A stretch of DNA of 64,000 bases from Rhodococcus ruber (GCF_027270735.1 NZ_JAPWIJ010000004.1:186001-250000), one strand, 5' to 3'. Positions 8,294-17,648 are shown, numbered from the stretch's first letter. Numbers and translations: made by a program. Notes: generated by a model not told the origin, from the letters alone.

Positions 8294-9104
8294 GGCTGTT
8301 TCCTCGCTTGTCGTTGGGTCCGGTACTCACCCGGAGCAAATCGGTCTCGATGGCGCGGGTGGCGTCGAGCAAGGCCGGGAGTAGTTGGGTGCGGACCGCG
8401 TCGGCGGAATGGCGCGCGGCTTGAGTCGAGACGTTCGCCGCGGCGACGACTGCCCCGGTGCCGTCGTGGATCGGTGCGGCGATCGACCGTAGGCCCTCTT
8501 CGAGTTCCTGATCCACCAGACAGAAGCCTTCGTCTCGCACCCGTTGGAGTTCGCGTGCGAGCGCGTCGGCCGAGATGATCGTCTTGCCGGTGAGCGGCGT
8601 CAATCGAACTCGATCGAGATACCCCGTGAGCTCGTCGCTCGGAAGGCCCGCGAGCAGCACACGTCCCATCGAGGTGGCGAACGCGGGGAATCGCGTGCCG
8701 ATGTTGATTCCGACAGTCATGATGCGGCTCACCGGAACTCGGGCGACGTACACGACATCGTCACCGTCGAGAATGGACACCGAGGACGATTCTCGGACCC
8801 GTTCTGCAAGAGCCTCCAGATGCGGCCCGGAGACCTCCGGCAGGGACAGGCTCGACAGATAGCTGTACCCCAGTTCGAGCACGCGCGGGGTGAGCCAGAA
8901 CATGGAACCATCGGTTCGGACATATCCGAGCTCGACGAGCGTGAGCAGAAACCGTCGGGCCGTGGCGCGAGTGAGTTCGGTTGCTCTCGCGACATCGGAG
9001 AGCGTCCGACGCGGATGCTCGGCGTCGAAGGCCCGAATGACGGCAAGGCCGCGTCCGAGTGATTGAACGTAGTCCGACGACGGGGACGGCGCGTCGGCGT
9101 TCAC
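8286..9104 (-). CDS. pcaR: IclR-family regulator PcaR
   Basis: Transcription factor of 272 residues, most likely controlling the pca genes in response to beta-ketoadipate or protocatechuate. It has an N-terminal winged helix-turn-helix (SLGRGLAVIRAFDAEHPRRT, LSDVARATELTRATARRFL) and a C-terminal IclR effector domain (SVSILDGDDVVYVARVP, ERGFCLVDQELEEGLRSIA-like segment, IAAPIHDGTGAVVAAANVS). The start is a GTG whose last two bases form part of the pcaL TGA stop, and its own end overlaps pcaF. Lying inside the operon it would control, it probably regulates its own synthesis. The likely binding region is the pcaH-pcaI divergent promoter. Confidence 0.88.
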   Translation of the reverse strand: MNADAPSPSSDYVQSLGRGLAVIRAFDAEHPRRTLSDVARATELTRATARRFLLTLVELGYVRTDGSMFWLTPRVLELGYSYLSSLSLPEVSGPHLEALAERVRESSSVSILDGDDVVYVARVPVSRIMTVGINIGTRFPAFATSMGRVLLAGLPSDELTGYLDRVRLTPLTGKTIISADALARELQRVRDEGFCLVDQELEEGLRSIAAPIHDGTGAVVAAANVSTQAARHSADAVRTQLLPALLDATRAIETDLLRVSTGPNDKRGNSHA

Positions 9105-10288
9105 GACGAACTCGTCTCGGTCTCGCCGGCAGCGACGGCGTCCGCGAGAGCGGAGGCGCCGAGAGCGAAGGCGCTGTTGCTGTTCGGAACTCCCGCGTAC
9201 ACGGCGGTGTGCAGAAACACCTCGGCCAGTTCGTCCGGTTCCAGTCCTGCGCGCAGCGCTGCGCGAATGTGCATATCGAGCTCGTGCTGGTTGCCTACGG
9301 CCGTCAGAATCGCCAGGGTCAGTAGTCTGCGGGTGTGGTGGTCGAGTCCGGGACGGTTCCAGATGTCACCCCATGCGGTGCGGGTGATGAAATCCTGGAA
9401 CGGCGCGGTGAATTCGGTTCGTGCGGACATGCTTCGGTCGACGTGAGCGTCGCCCAGGACGCTGCGCCGCACCGCCATGCCGGTGTCGTGGGCCGCGGTC
9501 CGGCCGGCAGCGTACGGATCCGATCCGATGTGTGCGGCAATCGCTGCGGTGACGGGTCCGGCCTGCTCGACGTTGGCCAAGTGTGCTGCCGGGTCGAGCA
9601 CTCGGAACGTCGATCCGGTGACACCATCGGCGATGATCTTCAGATCCTCGGGGGTGGTCGAGGGGTCCTGACGGCCTGCGATCACCAGGGTCGGGGAGCT
9701 GATTCGACCGAGGTCTGCGCGAGAATCCCAGTCGGACAACGCCTCACAGCATGCCGCGTAGCCCTCGTCGGAGGTGTCGACGATCATGCGCCGGTGTCGG
9801 TCGACGAGATCGGTGTCGCGCCCGGCGAGTTCGGGAGTGAACCACCGGTCGAGTACTGCGTCGGCCACCGAGGCCGTTCCGCCCGCGCGGACCGTGGCGG
9901 CGCGATCGAGCCACTGCGCGGGCTCACCGAACTTGGCTGAGGTGCACAGCAAGGTCAGAGTCCGCACTCGCTCGGGTCGGTGAATGGCGATCCACTGCGA
10001 GACGGCACCGCCGAGTGAGAGACCGACTATATGAACGCGTCGCAGGTCCAGTGAATCCAGCAGGGCCAGCACGTCTTCGGCCAGATCCGCGACGGAGTAC
10101 GGGCCGGAGGGCACCGGTGATTCCCCGTGTCCACGGAGATCGACGGCGAGTACTCGGAGCGACGCGGAGAGCGGGCCGACTTGCGGGTTCCACATCGATC
10201 GATCGGAGCCGAGGGAGCCGATCAGCACGACTGTCTCGGCGTCGGTGCCCGGTCCTTCGACGAGTTGGTGAGCCAGTGCGACGGTCAT
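9101..10288 (-). CDS. pcaL: 3-Oxoadipate enol-lactonase / 4-carboxymuconolactone decarboxylase fusion (PcaL)
   Basis: Fused enzyme of 395 residues covering two consecutive steps. Residues 1 to about 255 are an alpha/beta-hydrolase (PcaD part) with nucleophile Ser91 in VGLSLGGA and the oxyanion region LIGSLGSDRSMW. Residues about 270-395 are a carboxymuconolactone decarboxylase domain (PcaC part: FITRTAWGDIWNRPGL, GNQHELDMHIRAAL, VFLHTAVYAGVPN). The PcaD-PcaC fusion is the usual actinobacterial arrangement. The frame runs upstream through pcaB, but the ATG at 10288 overlaps the pcaB stop (ATGA) and begins the hydrolase fold, so it is the start. Confidence 0.93.
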   Translation of the reverse strand: MTVALAHQLVEGPGTDAETVVLIGSLGSDRSMWNPQVGPLSASLRVLAVDLRGHGESPVPSGPYSVADLAEDVLALLDSLDLRRVHIVGLSLGGAVSQWIAIHRPERVRTLTLLCTSAKFGEPAQWLDRAATVRAGGTASVADAVLDRWFTPELAGRDTDLVDRHRRMIVDTSDEGYAACCEALSDWDSRADLGRISSPTLVIAGRQDPSTTPEDLKIIADGVTGSTFRVLDPAAHLANVEQAGPVTAAIAAHIGSDPYAAGRTAAHDTGMAVRRSVLGDAHVDRSMSARTEFTAPFQDFITRTAWGDIWNRPGLDHHTRRLLTLAILTAVGNQHELDMHIRAALRAGLEPDELAEVFLHTAVYAGVPNSNSAFALGASALADAVAAGETETSSS

Positions 10289-11634
10289 CGTGAGCCCTTC
10301 GAGTCTGAGGTGTTGTCGGTGTCGAGAGCGAGCTCGGCCAGGATGGTGTCGACCAGATCCGACGCGTGGCCGAGATACCCGGCCGGGTCGAGCAACTCGC
10401 GCACCGTCGACTGTGCGAGAAATTCGGTGATTGCCGGATCGGTGTCCAACGGTGCTCCGGCAGCACATCGAGCGGTCACGATGTCCCGGGCATCGTTCGT
10501 ATGGTGCGCCAAGGCTGCTGTGACACGCTCGGCAAGAAGCGCTCCGTTGGTCGTGTCGAGATTACGAGCCATTTTCTCGGGGTTTACGTGCACTCCGCCG
10601 AGGCTGGTGGCGATTCGTTGTGCCGCACCGCCGGTGAGACGCAGCAGGTCGGTGATCGTCTCCCACTCGGCGTGCCATGCTCCCGCGGCGCGCTGGTACT
10701 CGTGATCCATGTTCGAGAGCACCGTCGATACTGCCCCTGGCACTCGGCGGGCCGCGGCGCGAGCCGTGATGGCGGCGACGGGGTTTCGCTTGTGCGGCAT
10801 GGCCGAGGATCCCCCCGGCGCGTCCTCGGACAGCTCGCCGAGCTCGGTGGCCGACATCGACACGATGTCCCCGGCGATCTTTCCTATCGCTCCCGCTGCC
10901 GTGCCCAACGCACAGGCGAGATCCGCGATTGCCGTGCGCTCGGTGTGCCAGGGCGCGACCTGCGGAGCCAGTGACAGTTCGGCGGCCAGCGCGGCGGCGA
11001 TGGCCGGGCCGTGCGGATGCACGGCCGCGAGAGTGCCTGCGGCTCCGCCGTATTGAACCGAACATGTCCGCCGAACGGCCGTCAGGCGGGTGCGCGCACG
11101 ATGCAGCCCCATCGTCCAGTTCGCGGCGACGAGGCCGAACGTGGTGGGCAGCGCCTGCTGGCCGAGCGTGCGCGCCGCCATGGGCGTGGTGCGATGTTCC
11201 AGTGCGAGATCTCGTGCAGCGCGGCACGCGTCGTCGAGCGAGGCTTCGATGGCGGCGAGCGCATCACGCGAGACCAGCATCAGTGCCGTATCCATGATGT
11301 CCTGGCTGGTGGCACCGGGATGCACTGCACTCCCGGGAACTGCGGACGGCGATACCGCGGTCCGCAGTATCTTCACCAGCGCGATGACGGGGTTTCCGCC
11401 GGCCGCGGCATCGAGCCCTAGCTGCGTGATGTCCAGCGACGAGCCGAGCTCCGCGGCTGCAGCGGCGACGACGTCCGCGTGGTCGACATCGACCAGCCCG
11501 ACCGAGGCCGCGGCGCGCGAGAGTGCAGCTTCGACGTCGAACATCGCTGTCACCCAGGCACGGTCGCCGACGAGCGGCGCGATGACGTCGCTGCCGAACG
11601 TCGGGTCGAACAGTGCACCTCGCTCGGATGTCAT
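10285..11634 (-). CDS. pcaB: 3-Carboxy-cis,cis-muconate cycloisomerase
   Basis: Cycloisomerase of 449 residues in the fumarase/argininosuccinate-lyase superfamily. It converts the ring-cleavage product beta-carboxymuconate to gamma-carboxymuconolactone. Signature segments are AVHPGATSQDIMDTA, the superfamily loop GGSSAMPHKRNPV with its catalytic serine, and MDHEYQRAAGAWHAEW. The ATG at 11634 follows GGAGG by a short spacer and is chosen over a GTG nine codons upstream that would overlap pcaG. It lies 23 bases after pcaG and overlaps pcaL. Confidence 0.92.
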   Translation of the reverse strand: MTSERGALFDPTFGSDVIAPLVGDRAWVTAMFDVEAALSRAAASVGLVDVDHADVVAAAAAELGSSLDITQLGLDAAAGGNPVIALVKILRTAVSPSAVPGSAVHPGATSQDIMDTALMLVSRDALAAIEASLDDACRAARDLALEHRTTPMAARTLGQQALPTTFGLVAANWTMGLHRARTRLTAVRRTCSVQYGGAAGTLAAVHPHGPAIAAALAAELSLAPQVAPWHTERTAIADLACALGTAAGAIGKIAGDIVSMSATELGELSEDAPGGSSAMPHKRNPVAAITARAAARRVPGAVSTVLSNMDHEYQRAAGAWHAEWETITDLLRLTGGAAQRIATSLGGVHVNPEKMARNLDTTNGALLAERVTAALAHHTNDARDIVTARCAAGAPLDTDPAITEFLAQSTVRELLDPAGYLGHASDLVDTILAELALDTDNTSDSKGSR

Positions 11635-11657
11635 TGTCCTCCTTCGTGAATCGCTTG

Positions 11658-12296
11658 TCACAGTTCGAAGAACGGGGTCTCGTCGCCGTCCGGGTCGGTG
11701 TTCTGCAGCACGATATCGAGGTGATAGCCGCCGTCGACCGACTGTGCAACGAGTCTGGCACGCTTGTGCTCGGGCAAGGCGGACAACACCGGATCGACGG
11801 CGTTGGCCTCGGCCTCGTCGGGAAAGTACACCCGCGTCACGACTCGCTCGAGCATCCCGCGGGCGAAGAGGCCGACGTCGATGTGCGGAGCCTCGACGGC
11901 GTTGTTCTCGGCGGGTAACGGTCCCGGCTTGATCGTCGTGATGGACATCGTCCCGGTCTCGTCGGCGAACGCGCGCCCGAATCCGCGAAAGCCCTCGGTG
12001 CGCGGCGCAACCGCGCCCCGCGGGTCGTCGGGATGATCGAACCGGCCGTCGGCATCGGCTTGCCAGGTCTCGATCATGGCGTCGGACATGGGGGTTCGCG
12101 AGCCGTCGATCACAGTGAACGTCACCGTGACGGCACCGTCCGTGCCCGGCGGCACCACATCCTCACCGTCGGGCCACAGCAGTCCGATGTGGACGTACGG
12201 GCCCACCGTCTGCGACGGGGTCTGTCCGAAGGAGGCGGTGGTGAAATCGGCTCCGATGACCACGGGGTAGCGCGGCGCGAATTCTGGGTCACTCAT
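11658..12296 (-). CDS. pcaG: Protocatechuate 3,4-dioxygenase alpha subunit
   Basis: Alpha chain (212 residues) of the intradiol ring-cleaving dioxygenase that opens protocatechuate to 3-carboxy-cis,cis-muconate. It has the intradiol beta-sandwich fold (SQTVGPYVHIGLLWPDG, MIETWQADADGRFDHP, TTIKPGPLPAEN, APHIDVGLFARGM). It lacks the tyrosine/histidine iron ligands, as expected, because the iron is held by the beta chain. Its ATG overlaps the pcaH stop by eight bases, which fits 1:1 synthesis of the two subunits. Confidence 0.93.
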   Translation of the reverse strand: MSDPEFAPRYPVVIGADFTTASFGQTPSQTVGPYVHIGLLWPDGEDVVPPGTDGAVTVTFTVIDGSRTPMSDAMIETWQADADGRFDHPDDPRGAVAPRTEGFRGFGRAFADETGTMSITTIKPGPLPAENNAVEAPHIDVGLFARGMLERVVTRVYFPDEAEANAVDPVLSALPEHKRARLVAQSVDGGYHLDIVLQNTDPDGDETPFFEL

Positions 12297-13005
12297 CGTG
12301 GTCGTCTTCCTCGAAGGGGGTGGCGTCCCGGCCGCGCAGCACGATGTCGAACCGGAAGCCGAGGGCCCAGTTCTCCTGCGTTGCCTCGTAATCGAACGTG
12401 CTGATCATGCGAGCGCGAGCGTCGTCGGGTGCGGCGTTGTAGATCGGATCCTGGAAGAACATCGGGTCGTCCGGGAAGTACATCTGGGTCACCAACCGTT
12501 GGGTGAACGCCTGGCCGAACAACGAGAAGTGGATATGGGCGGGACGCCACGCATTGTGATGATTGCCCCAGGGGTAAGCGCCCGGCTTGATCGTGGTGAA
12601 TCGGTAGCGACCCTGCTGATCGGTGAGCACTCGGCCGACTCCGTCGAAATGCGGATCCAGTGGTGCCGGCCAACGATCACCTGAGTGCCGGTATCGGCCG
12701 CCCGCGTTGGCCTGCCACACCTCGACGAGCGTGTTCGGAATTGCCTTGCCGTCGCTGTCGAGTACCCGGCCGTGCACGATGATGCGCTGACCCTGTGCTT
12801 CACCGCCGTTCGCCAGAGTCAGATCGGCATCGGCTGCGGTGACCCGTCCTTCTCCCAGTACCGGTCCGGTGATCTCGGTGAGTCGCTGGGGGAGCAGCGT
12901 CAAAGGCTGAGCTGGGTGCCGCAGAGTCGTGGTGCGGTACTCGGCGAAGTCTCGCGGGGCGTTGACGCCCGCTTGATCCCGATACTCGGGCGGGAGATGA
13001 AGCAT
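12289..13005 (-). CDS. pcaH: Protocatechuate 3,4-dioxygenase beta subunit
   Basis: Iron-binding chain (238 residues) of protocatechuate 3,4-dioxygenase and first gene of the pcaHGBLRF operon. Non-haem Fe(III) ligands are expected in the segment from GRYRHSGD through GAYPWGNHHNAWRPAHIHFS, which supplies the two tyrosines and two histidines. The N-terminal segment LHLPPEYRDQ and the intradiol motif LVEVWQANAGGRY are typical. GAGGAA lies a few bases before the ATG. A sigma-A-type promoter (TTGCCA-N17-TAGGGT) faces this gene from the region shared with pcaI. Confidence 0.95.
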   Translation of the reverse strand: MLHLPPEYRDQAGVNAPRDFAEYRTTTLRHPAQPLTLLPQRLTEITGPVLGEGRVTAADADLTLANGGEAQGQRIIVHGRVLDSDGKAIPNTLVEVWQANAGGRYRHSGDRWPAPLDPHFDGVGRVLTDQQGRYRFTTIKPGAYPWGNHHNAWRPAHIHFSLFGQAFTQRLVTQMYFPDDPMFFQDPIYNAAPDDARARMISTFDYEATQENWALGFRFDIVLRGRDATPFEEDDHDE

Positions 13006-13044
13006 CGAAGGTTCCTCACGATCGTGGTGATCTACGCACTGGCC

Positions 13045-13073
13045 ACCCTACGGCGCTGTTCGCATGGTGGCAA
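13045..13073 (-). promoter_or_regulatory. Promoter of pcaHGBLRF (TTGCCA-N17-TAGGGT)
   Basis: On the minus strand TTGCCA (13073-13068) and TAGGGT (13050-13045) are separated by 17 bases. Transcription would start near 13038 and leave a leader of about 33 bases before pcaH. Confidence 0.6.
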
Positions 13074-13084
13074 GGTGTTCACAT
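13057..13084. promoter_or_regulatory. Candidate PcaR operator (repeat TGTTCGCAT / TGTTCACAT)
   Basis: Two near-identical 9-mers, TGTTCGCAT at 13057-13065 and TGTTCACAT at 13076-13084, lie in direct repeat 19 bases apart. They span the -35 region of the pcaH promoter and that of the pcaI promoter. A regulator bound here could control both operons. Assignment to PcaR is inferred from position. Confidence 0.4.
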
Positions 13085-13106
13085 CACGTACGAGTTCGGG
13101 TAACGT
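13078..13106 (+). promoter_or_regulatory. Promoter of pcaIJ (TTCACA-N17-TAACGT), leaderless
   Basis: TTCACA at 13078-13083 and TAACGT at 13101-13106 are 17 bases apart. The -10 element ends seven bases before the pcaI ATG, so the start codon would be the first transcribed base. Confidence 0.5.
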
Positions 13107-13113
13107 GGATCGC

Positions 13114-13863
13114 ATGTTGGACAAAGTCGTGGCCAGCGCCACCGAAGCCGTATCGGACATCCCGGACGGATCCTCGCTCGCCGTGGGCGGATTCGGACTG
13201 GTCGGAGTGCCCGAAATCCTGATCGACGCAGTACTCGCGCAGGGTGCCACCGACCTCGAGACCATCAGCAACAACTGTGGAACCGACGGATTCGGTTTGG
13301 GAGTTCTGCTGGCGCAGCACCGCATTCGTAGAACGATCAGCTCCTACGTCGGGTCCAACAAAGAGTTCGCGAGGCAGTACCTGTCCGGCGAACTCGAAGT
13401 CGAACTCACCCCCCAGGGCACTCTTGCCGAACGTCTGCGCGCCGGTGGCGCCGGAATCCCTGCCTTCTTCACCCCAGCAGGCGTCGGGACGCAGGTTGCG
13501 GACGGCGGACTCCCGTTGCGCTACGACGGTAGCGGAGGAATCGCTCTGGCAAGTCCGCCGAAAGAGACACGCGAATTCGACGGCCTGACCTACGTACTCG
13601 AGCGCGGGATCGTCGCCGACTACGCGCTCGTGCACGCGTGGAAGGGCGATCGACACGGGAACCTGGTGTTCCACGCCAGTGCCCGAAACTTCAATCCGCC
13701 TGCGGCAGAGTCGGGGCGGATCACAATCGCACAGGTCGAACATCTGGTGGAGCCCGGCGAGATCGGGCCGGACGAGGTGCACACGCCGGGCATCCACGTG
13801 CAGCGGGTGGTCCACGTCGGACCGGTCCAGGTCGGCATCGAGCAGAGGACGGTACGAGCATGA
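13114..13863 (+). CDS. pcaI: 3-Oxoadipate CoA-transferase subunit A
   Basis: Alpha chain (249 residues) of the heterodimeric transferase that moves CoA from succinyl-CoA to beta-ketoadipate. The family glycine-rich segment [11 protein letters not shown], the [12 protein letters not shown] loop and [32 protein letters not shown] (here read in parts) are all present. The frame is open far upstream, but the ATG at 13114 opens the family N-terminus and sits seven bases after TAACGT. It is divergent from pcaH and overlaps pcaJ. Confidence 0.92.
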   Translation: MLDKVVASATEAVSDIPDGSSLAVGGFGLVGVPEILIDAVLAQGATDLETISNNCGTDGFGLGVLLAQHRIRRTISSYVGSNKEFARQYLSGELEVELTPQGTLAERLRAGGAGIPAFFTPAGVGTQVADGGLPLRYDGSGGIALASPPKETREFDGLTYVLERGIVADYALVHAWKGDRHGNLVFHASARNFNPPAAESGRITIAQVEHLVEPGEIGPDEVHTPGIHVQRVVHVGPVQVGIEQRTVRA

Positions 13864-14507
13864 GCGAGAAGATGACCCGCGAACAGATGGCCGCTCGGGT
13901 GGCACGGGAACTCGGTGACGGCCAGTACGTCAACCTCGGCATCGGCATGCCCACGCTCGTGCCCAACTACATCGCCACCGACATCTCGGTGATCCTGCAC
14001 TCCGAGAACGGAGTCCTCGGAGTCGGCCCGTACCCCACCGAGGAAGAACTCGATCCCGAGGTCATCAATGCAGGCAAGGAAACCATCACCGTCCTCCCTG
14101 GTGCCTCCTACTTCGACTCCGCGCAGTCGTTCGGAATGATCCGTGGCGGCCAGGTCGACGTCGCAGTGCTGGGTGCGATGCAGGTCAGTGCCACCGGTGA
14201 TCTGGCGAACTGGATGATCCCCGGGCACATGGTCAAGGGCATGGGCGGCGCGATGGATCTGGTGCACGGAGCGCGGCGCGTGATCGTGATGATGGAGCAC
14301 GTCTCGCGCAAGGGTGAGCCGAAGATTCTCGAACAGTGCACCCTGCCGTTGACCGGCAAGGGCTGCGTGCACAGGATCATCTCCGACATGGCCGTGCTCG
14401 ACGTCACCGAGAACGGTCTCCGTCTCGTCGAGACCGCACCGGGTGTGTCCGTGAACGATGTCGTGAACGCGACCGCAGCCGAACTACTGGTCGACGCTAT
14501 CGCCTGA
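13860..14507 (+). CDS. pcaJ: 3-Oxoadipate CoA-transferase subunit B
   Basis: Beta chain (215 residues) of 3-oxoadipate CoA-transferase. It carries the catalytic glutamate in [11 protein letters not shown] and the conserved [15 protein letters not shown] near the N-terminus, followed by [16 protein letters not shown]. The ATG at 13860 shares the ATGA overlap with pcaI. Its last 24 bases overlap the 3' end of convergent fdhD, so there is no room for a terminator between them. Confidence 0.93.
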   Translation: MSEKMTREQMAARVARELGDGQYVNLGIGMPTLVPNYIATDISVILHSENGVLGVGPYPTEEELDPEVINAGKETITVLPGASYFDSAQSFGMIRGGQVDVAVLGAMQVSATGDLANWMIPGHMVKGMGGAMDLVHGARRVIVMMEHVSRKGEPKILEQCTLPLTGKGCVHRIISDMAVLDVTENGLRLVETAPGVSVNDVVNATAAELLVDAIA

Positions 14508-15329
14508 CACCAGTACGCGGTCGGTGCATGAGTAGAGGTTCATCGACCGACCGCGGAGGAACCCGATGACCGTCAGACCCGACTCGGTCGCGAGATCCAC
14601 CGCCAGGGACGACGGTGCCGAGACTGCCGCAAGGATCGGTATGCCTGCCATCACGGCCTTCTGTGCCAGCTCGAACGAGGCGCGGCCACTGACCATCAGC
14701 ACCATGCCGCGCAACGGAATTCGATCGTTGGTCACGGCCCAGCCGACAACCTTGTCGACGGCATTGTGGCGTCCGACGTCCTCGCGCAACACCAGCATCT
14801 CGCCGTCGGCGGTGAACAGTGCCGCGGCGTGCAGACCGCCGGTCGCATCGAAGACTTTCTGCGCAGCGCGCAGTGTGTCCGGCAACCCAGCGAGGGTCTC
14901 CGAGGTGACGACGACCGTGTCGGCTGCGGGGGAGTGCTTGGTGCGCAGTCGAATTGCATCCAAGGATCCCTTACCGCACACCCCGCACGACGACGTCGTG
15001 TAGAAGTTCCGTTCGACGCCCGTCTCCGGGGGAGCGACGCCCTGGGCCAGCGTGAGGTCCAGGACGTTGTACGTGTTCGCGCCGTCGTCGTCGACCCCGT
15101 CGCAGTAACGAGCTGCAGCGATGTCGGCTCCCGAGGCGATCACGCCTTCGGTCAGCAGGAAGCCGTGGGCCAGCTCCACATCGTGTCCTGGCGTGCGCAT
15201 GGTCACGGCCAATGCCTTGCCGTCGACCCGCAATTCGAGCGGCTCTTCCACCACCAGGGTGTCCGGGCGTTCGACGCGGTGCCCACCCCGGAGACGGACC
15301 ACCGGTCTACGAGCAGTGATGCGGCCCAT
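14484..15329 (-). CDS. fdhD: Formate dehydrogenase accessory sulfurtransferase FdhD
   Basis: Protein of 281 residues that moves sulfur from cysteine desulfurase to the molybdenum cofactor of formate dehydrogenase. The two functional cysteines are in [10 protein letters not shown]. Other family motifs are [33 protein letters not shown] and [18 protein letters not shown]. No formate dehydrogenase structural gene is in the window, so its client is elsewhere. It lies 60 bases downstream of malQ on the same strand and may be cotranscribed with it. Its 3' end overlaps pcaJ. Confidence 0.94.
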   Translation of the reverse strand: MGRITARRPVVRLRGGHRVERPDTLVVEEPLELRVDGKALAVTMRTPGHDVELAHGFLLTEGVIASGADIAAARYCDGVDDDGANTYNVLDLTLAQGVAPPETGVERNFYTTSSCGVCGKGSLDAIRLRTKHSPAADTVVVTSETLAGLPDTLRAAQKVFDATGGLHAAALFTADGEMLVLREDVGRHNAVDKVVGWAVTNDRIPLRGMVLMVSGRASFELAQKAVMAGIPILAAVSAPSSLAVDLATESGLTVIGFLRGRSMNLYSCTDRVLVSGDSVDQ

Positions 15330-15389
15330 CAGTACCGGCTGTCTTCGTGGCGAATACGGTAGTTCATTCTTCGATTGTGGACCTCGGTC

Positions 15390-17597
15390 TCATCGGTCCG
15401 TCGACTCGGTGGCCATAGCCGCCGCCAACGACACCATCCGGGGATGGTCGACGAGATCCTCGACCAGCACACGCCTACCGTCTGCGTCGGCCAACGGAAC
15501 CTTCCAGTTCTCGTACTGGGTTTCGTCGGTTCCTGGCTGGTTCTGGATGCGGTGTTCTCCCACCGCGTCCACGAGAGCGACACCGATCAGCAGCGACGGG
15601 CTCCGCTGGACGAGACGATGCAGAGCTTCCACCGTCCGATGATCGTCGGCTGCGGTATCGGTGTCGAGCAACCCGCGTTCGCGAGCCAGGTCGAGAACGG
15701 CCTCGCGCTTGCGTGCATCGACCTCCTTCTCGGCGTCGATGTCGCGTTCGAGCAGGCCGAGACGTGAACGCAGGTCGATGTGCTCACCCCGGAGATACCC
15801 GGCTGTCGGGGGTAGATCGTGCGTGGTCACCGAAGTCAGGCAGAGACTGCGGTACTCCTCGGGCGGGATCGGCCCGGATTCGTCGGCTTCGAACCACAGG
15901 ATCGAGGTGCCGAAAATGCCGCGTTCGGTGAGGTACTCCTGCACCATCGGTTCGAAGACACCGAGATCCTCACCGACCACCACCGCGCCCGCACGCTCGG
16001 CCTCCAGTGCCAGGATGCCGATCAGTGCTTCGTGGTCGTACTCGACATACGTTCCGCCGCCGGCATTCTCGGCCTCCTGCGGAATCCACCACAGACGGAA
16101 GAGGCCCAGAATGTGGTCGACGCGGATGCCGCCGGCGTGACGAAGGATCGTGCGCAGCATGTCTCGGTACGGGATGTACGCCATCTCTCGGAGGCGGTCG
16201 GGATCCCACGGTGGCTGATTCCAGTTCTGGCCCTGCTGGTTGAAATTGTCCGGCGGCGCGCCCACCGTGACGCCCGAGGCGAGCACGTCGCCGAGCGCCC
16301 ACGCGTCGGCTCCGCCCCGGGCCACGCCGACCGCGAGGTCGTGCATGATGCCGATGTCCATCCCCGCGTCGAGCGCACCGCGTTGCGCGTCGGCGAGTTG
16401 CTCGTCGCAGATCCACTGCAACCACATGTGGAAGTCGATGCGATCGGCCAACTTCGCGCGCTGCTCTCGGACGAAGTCGGTTCGCGGATGCGCCGCCCGA
16501 TCGGTCCAGACCGGATCCCGAGGGCCGAATTTCTCCGCAAGCGCACTCCATACCGCGAAGTCGCGTAGCCCGGAGCCCTCACGCTCGACGAATGCGCGGT
16601 ACGCGGATTCGCGAGCCGGGCTGCGTTCGACCTTGTGAACGCGTTCCAGCGCACGAAGTTTCGCCGTGAACGTCCGATCCCGGTCCAGCTTCTTGGTTCG
16701 TGTGTTCGCCTTCTCGAACCGTCTCGCAGCGTCCTGGACCTTGCCGAACTGTTTCGGCGAGAGTTGTGCGGTCTCGCGAATGTTCTCGACTCGAATGTAG
16801 AGCGAGTTGAAGAATCGACGCGTGGTCGGCAGGTATGGGGATGCCTCGACCGGGGTGGTCGGTCGGTCTGCGTGCAGTGGATTGACGAGAAGGTAGTCGA
16901 ATCCGTGCTCGCGGCCGGCGATGTCGGCCATGTCCTCGAGATCTCCCAGATCACCGATTCCCCACGATCGCCTCGATCGCACCGAGTAGAGCTGGGTGAG
17001 CAATCCCGTCCGCTGTCGATCCGCCAGTTCCGCGTTGGGTGACAACGACTTCGGTGTGACCACCACGACCGCTTCCGATGTTCGGACCGTGTTGTCCTCG
17101 CTGATCGTCGTCGCGGTCAGACTGTGCCACCCGAGCGGGGCGTTGCCGGGAACGACGAAGGTGGCGCGTCCGATCAGGTGGCCGTCGATCTCCCGTGGAT
17201 CGACCCAGACGTCGGCCTGGGGGACGTCGATCGATTCACCGTCCTCGGAGACCATCGAGACCTCCACCGGATTGCCGTGCGGCACATGCACCCACACCAC
17301 GGCATCGGTGCCCTGCGTGGCCACAACCACCGGTGGTAACAGCCGCCGCCACGGCGCGTTCTCGATATCGGCCAGTGCTCGGTCGACGTCCTCGGGCGAC
17401 TCGGTGGCGTAGCCACGTGCGGTGAGCACCTGTTGCAGGGTGTCGTCGCTCACTTCGTGTTCGGTGTCGTCCCAGCCCCGATACGAGGTCGAAGTGCCGA
17501 GACGTCGGGCGAGAGTGCGAAGTGCCTGCGAGTGATCCACGGTGTCGATCGTGCCAGTTCGCCGCCCGTGCGTCATCCGGGCCACCGGGTCGTTCAT
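15390..17597 (-). CDS. malQ: 4-Alpha-glucanotransferase (amylomaltase)
   Basis: GH77 enzyme of 735 residues that moves maltosyl and longer glucan units between malto-oligosaccharides, in glycogen/maltodextrin turnover. After an actinobacterial N-terminal extension of about 180 residues come SRRSWGIGDLGDLEDMA, the nucleophile segment GGIRVDHILGLFRLWW, the acid/base segment VVGEDLGVFEP and TTHDLPPTAGYLRG. The C-terminal ENWKVPLAD is typical. The frame is open well upstream. ATG 17597 and ATG 17576 are both possible starts; the first is chosen because it follows a GGACGA. Confidence 0.93.
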   Translation of the reverse strand: MNDPVARMTHGRRTGTIDTVDHSQALRTLARRLGTSTSYRGWDDTEHEVSDDTLQQVLTARGYATESPEDVDRALADIENAPWRRLLPPVVVATQGTDAVVWVHVPHGNPVEVSMVSEDGESIDVPQADVWVDPREIDGHLIGRATFVVPGNAPLGWHSLTATTISEDNTVRTSEAVVVVTPKSLSPNAELADRQRTGLLTQLYSVRSRRSWGIGDLGDLEDMADIAGREHGFDYLLVNPLHADRPTTPVEASPYLPTTRRFFNSLYIRVENIRETAQLSPKQFGKVQDAARRFEKANTRTKKLDRDRTFTAKLRALERVHKVERSPARESAYRAFVEREGSGLRDFAVWSALAEKFGPRDPVWTDRAAHPRTDFVREQRAKLADRIDFHMWLQWICDEQLADAQRGALDAGMDIGIMHDLAVGVARGGADAWALGDVLASGVTVGAPPDNFNQQGQNWNQPPWDPDRLREMAYIPYRDMLRTILRHAGGIRVDHILGLFRLWWIPQEAENAGGGTYVEYDHEALIGILALEAERAGAVVVGEDLGVFEPMVQEYLTERGIFGTSILWFEADESGPIPPEEYRSLCLTSVTTHDLPPTAGYLRGEHIDLRSRLGLLERDIDAEKEVDARKREAVLDLARERGLLDTDTAADDHRTVEALHRLVQRSPSLLIGVALVDAVGEHRIQNQPGTDETQYENWKVPLADADGRRVLVEDLVDHPRMVSLAAAMATESTDR

Positions 17598-17648
17598 CGA
17601 TCGTTCGTCCAGCTGCGGTGCCGGACGACCCGTTTCCCGAACTGTGAG

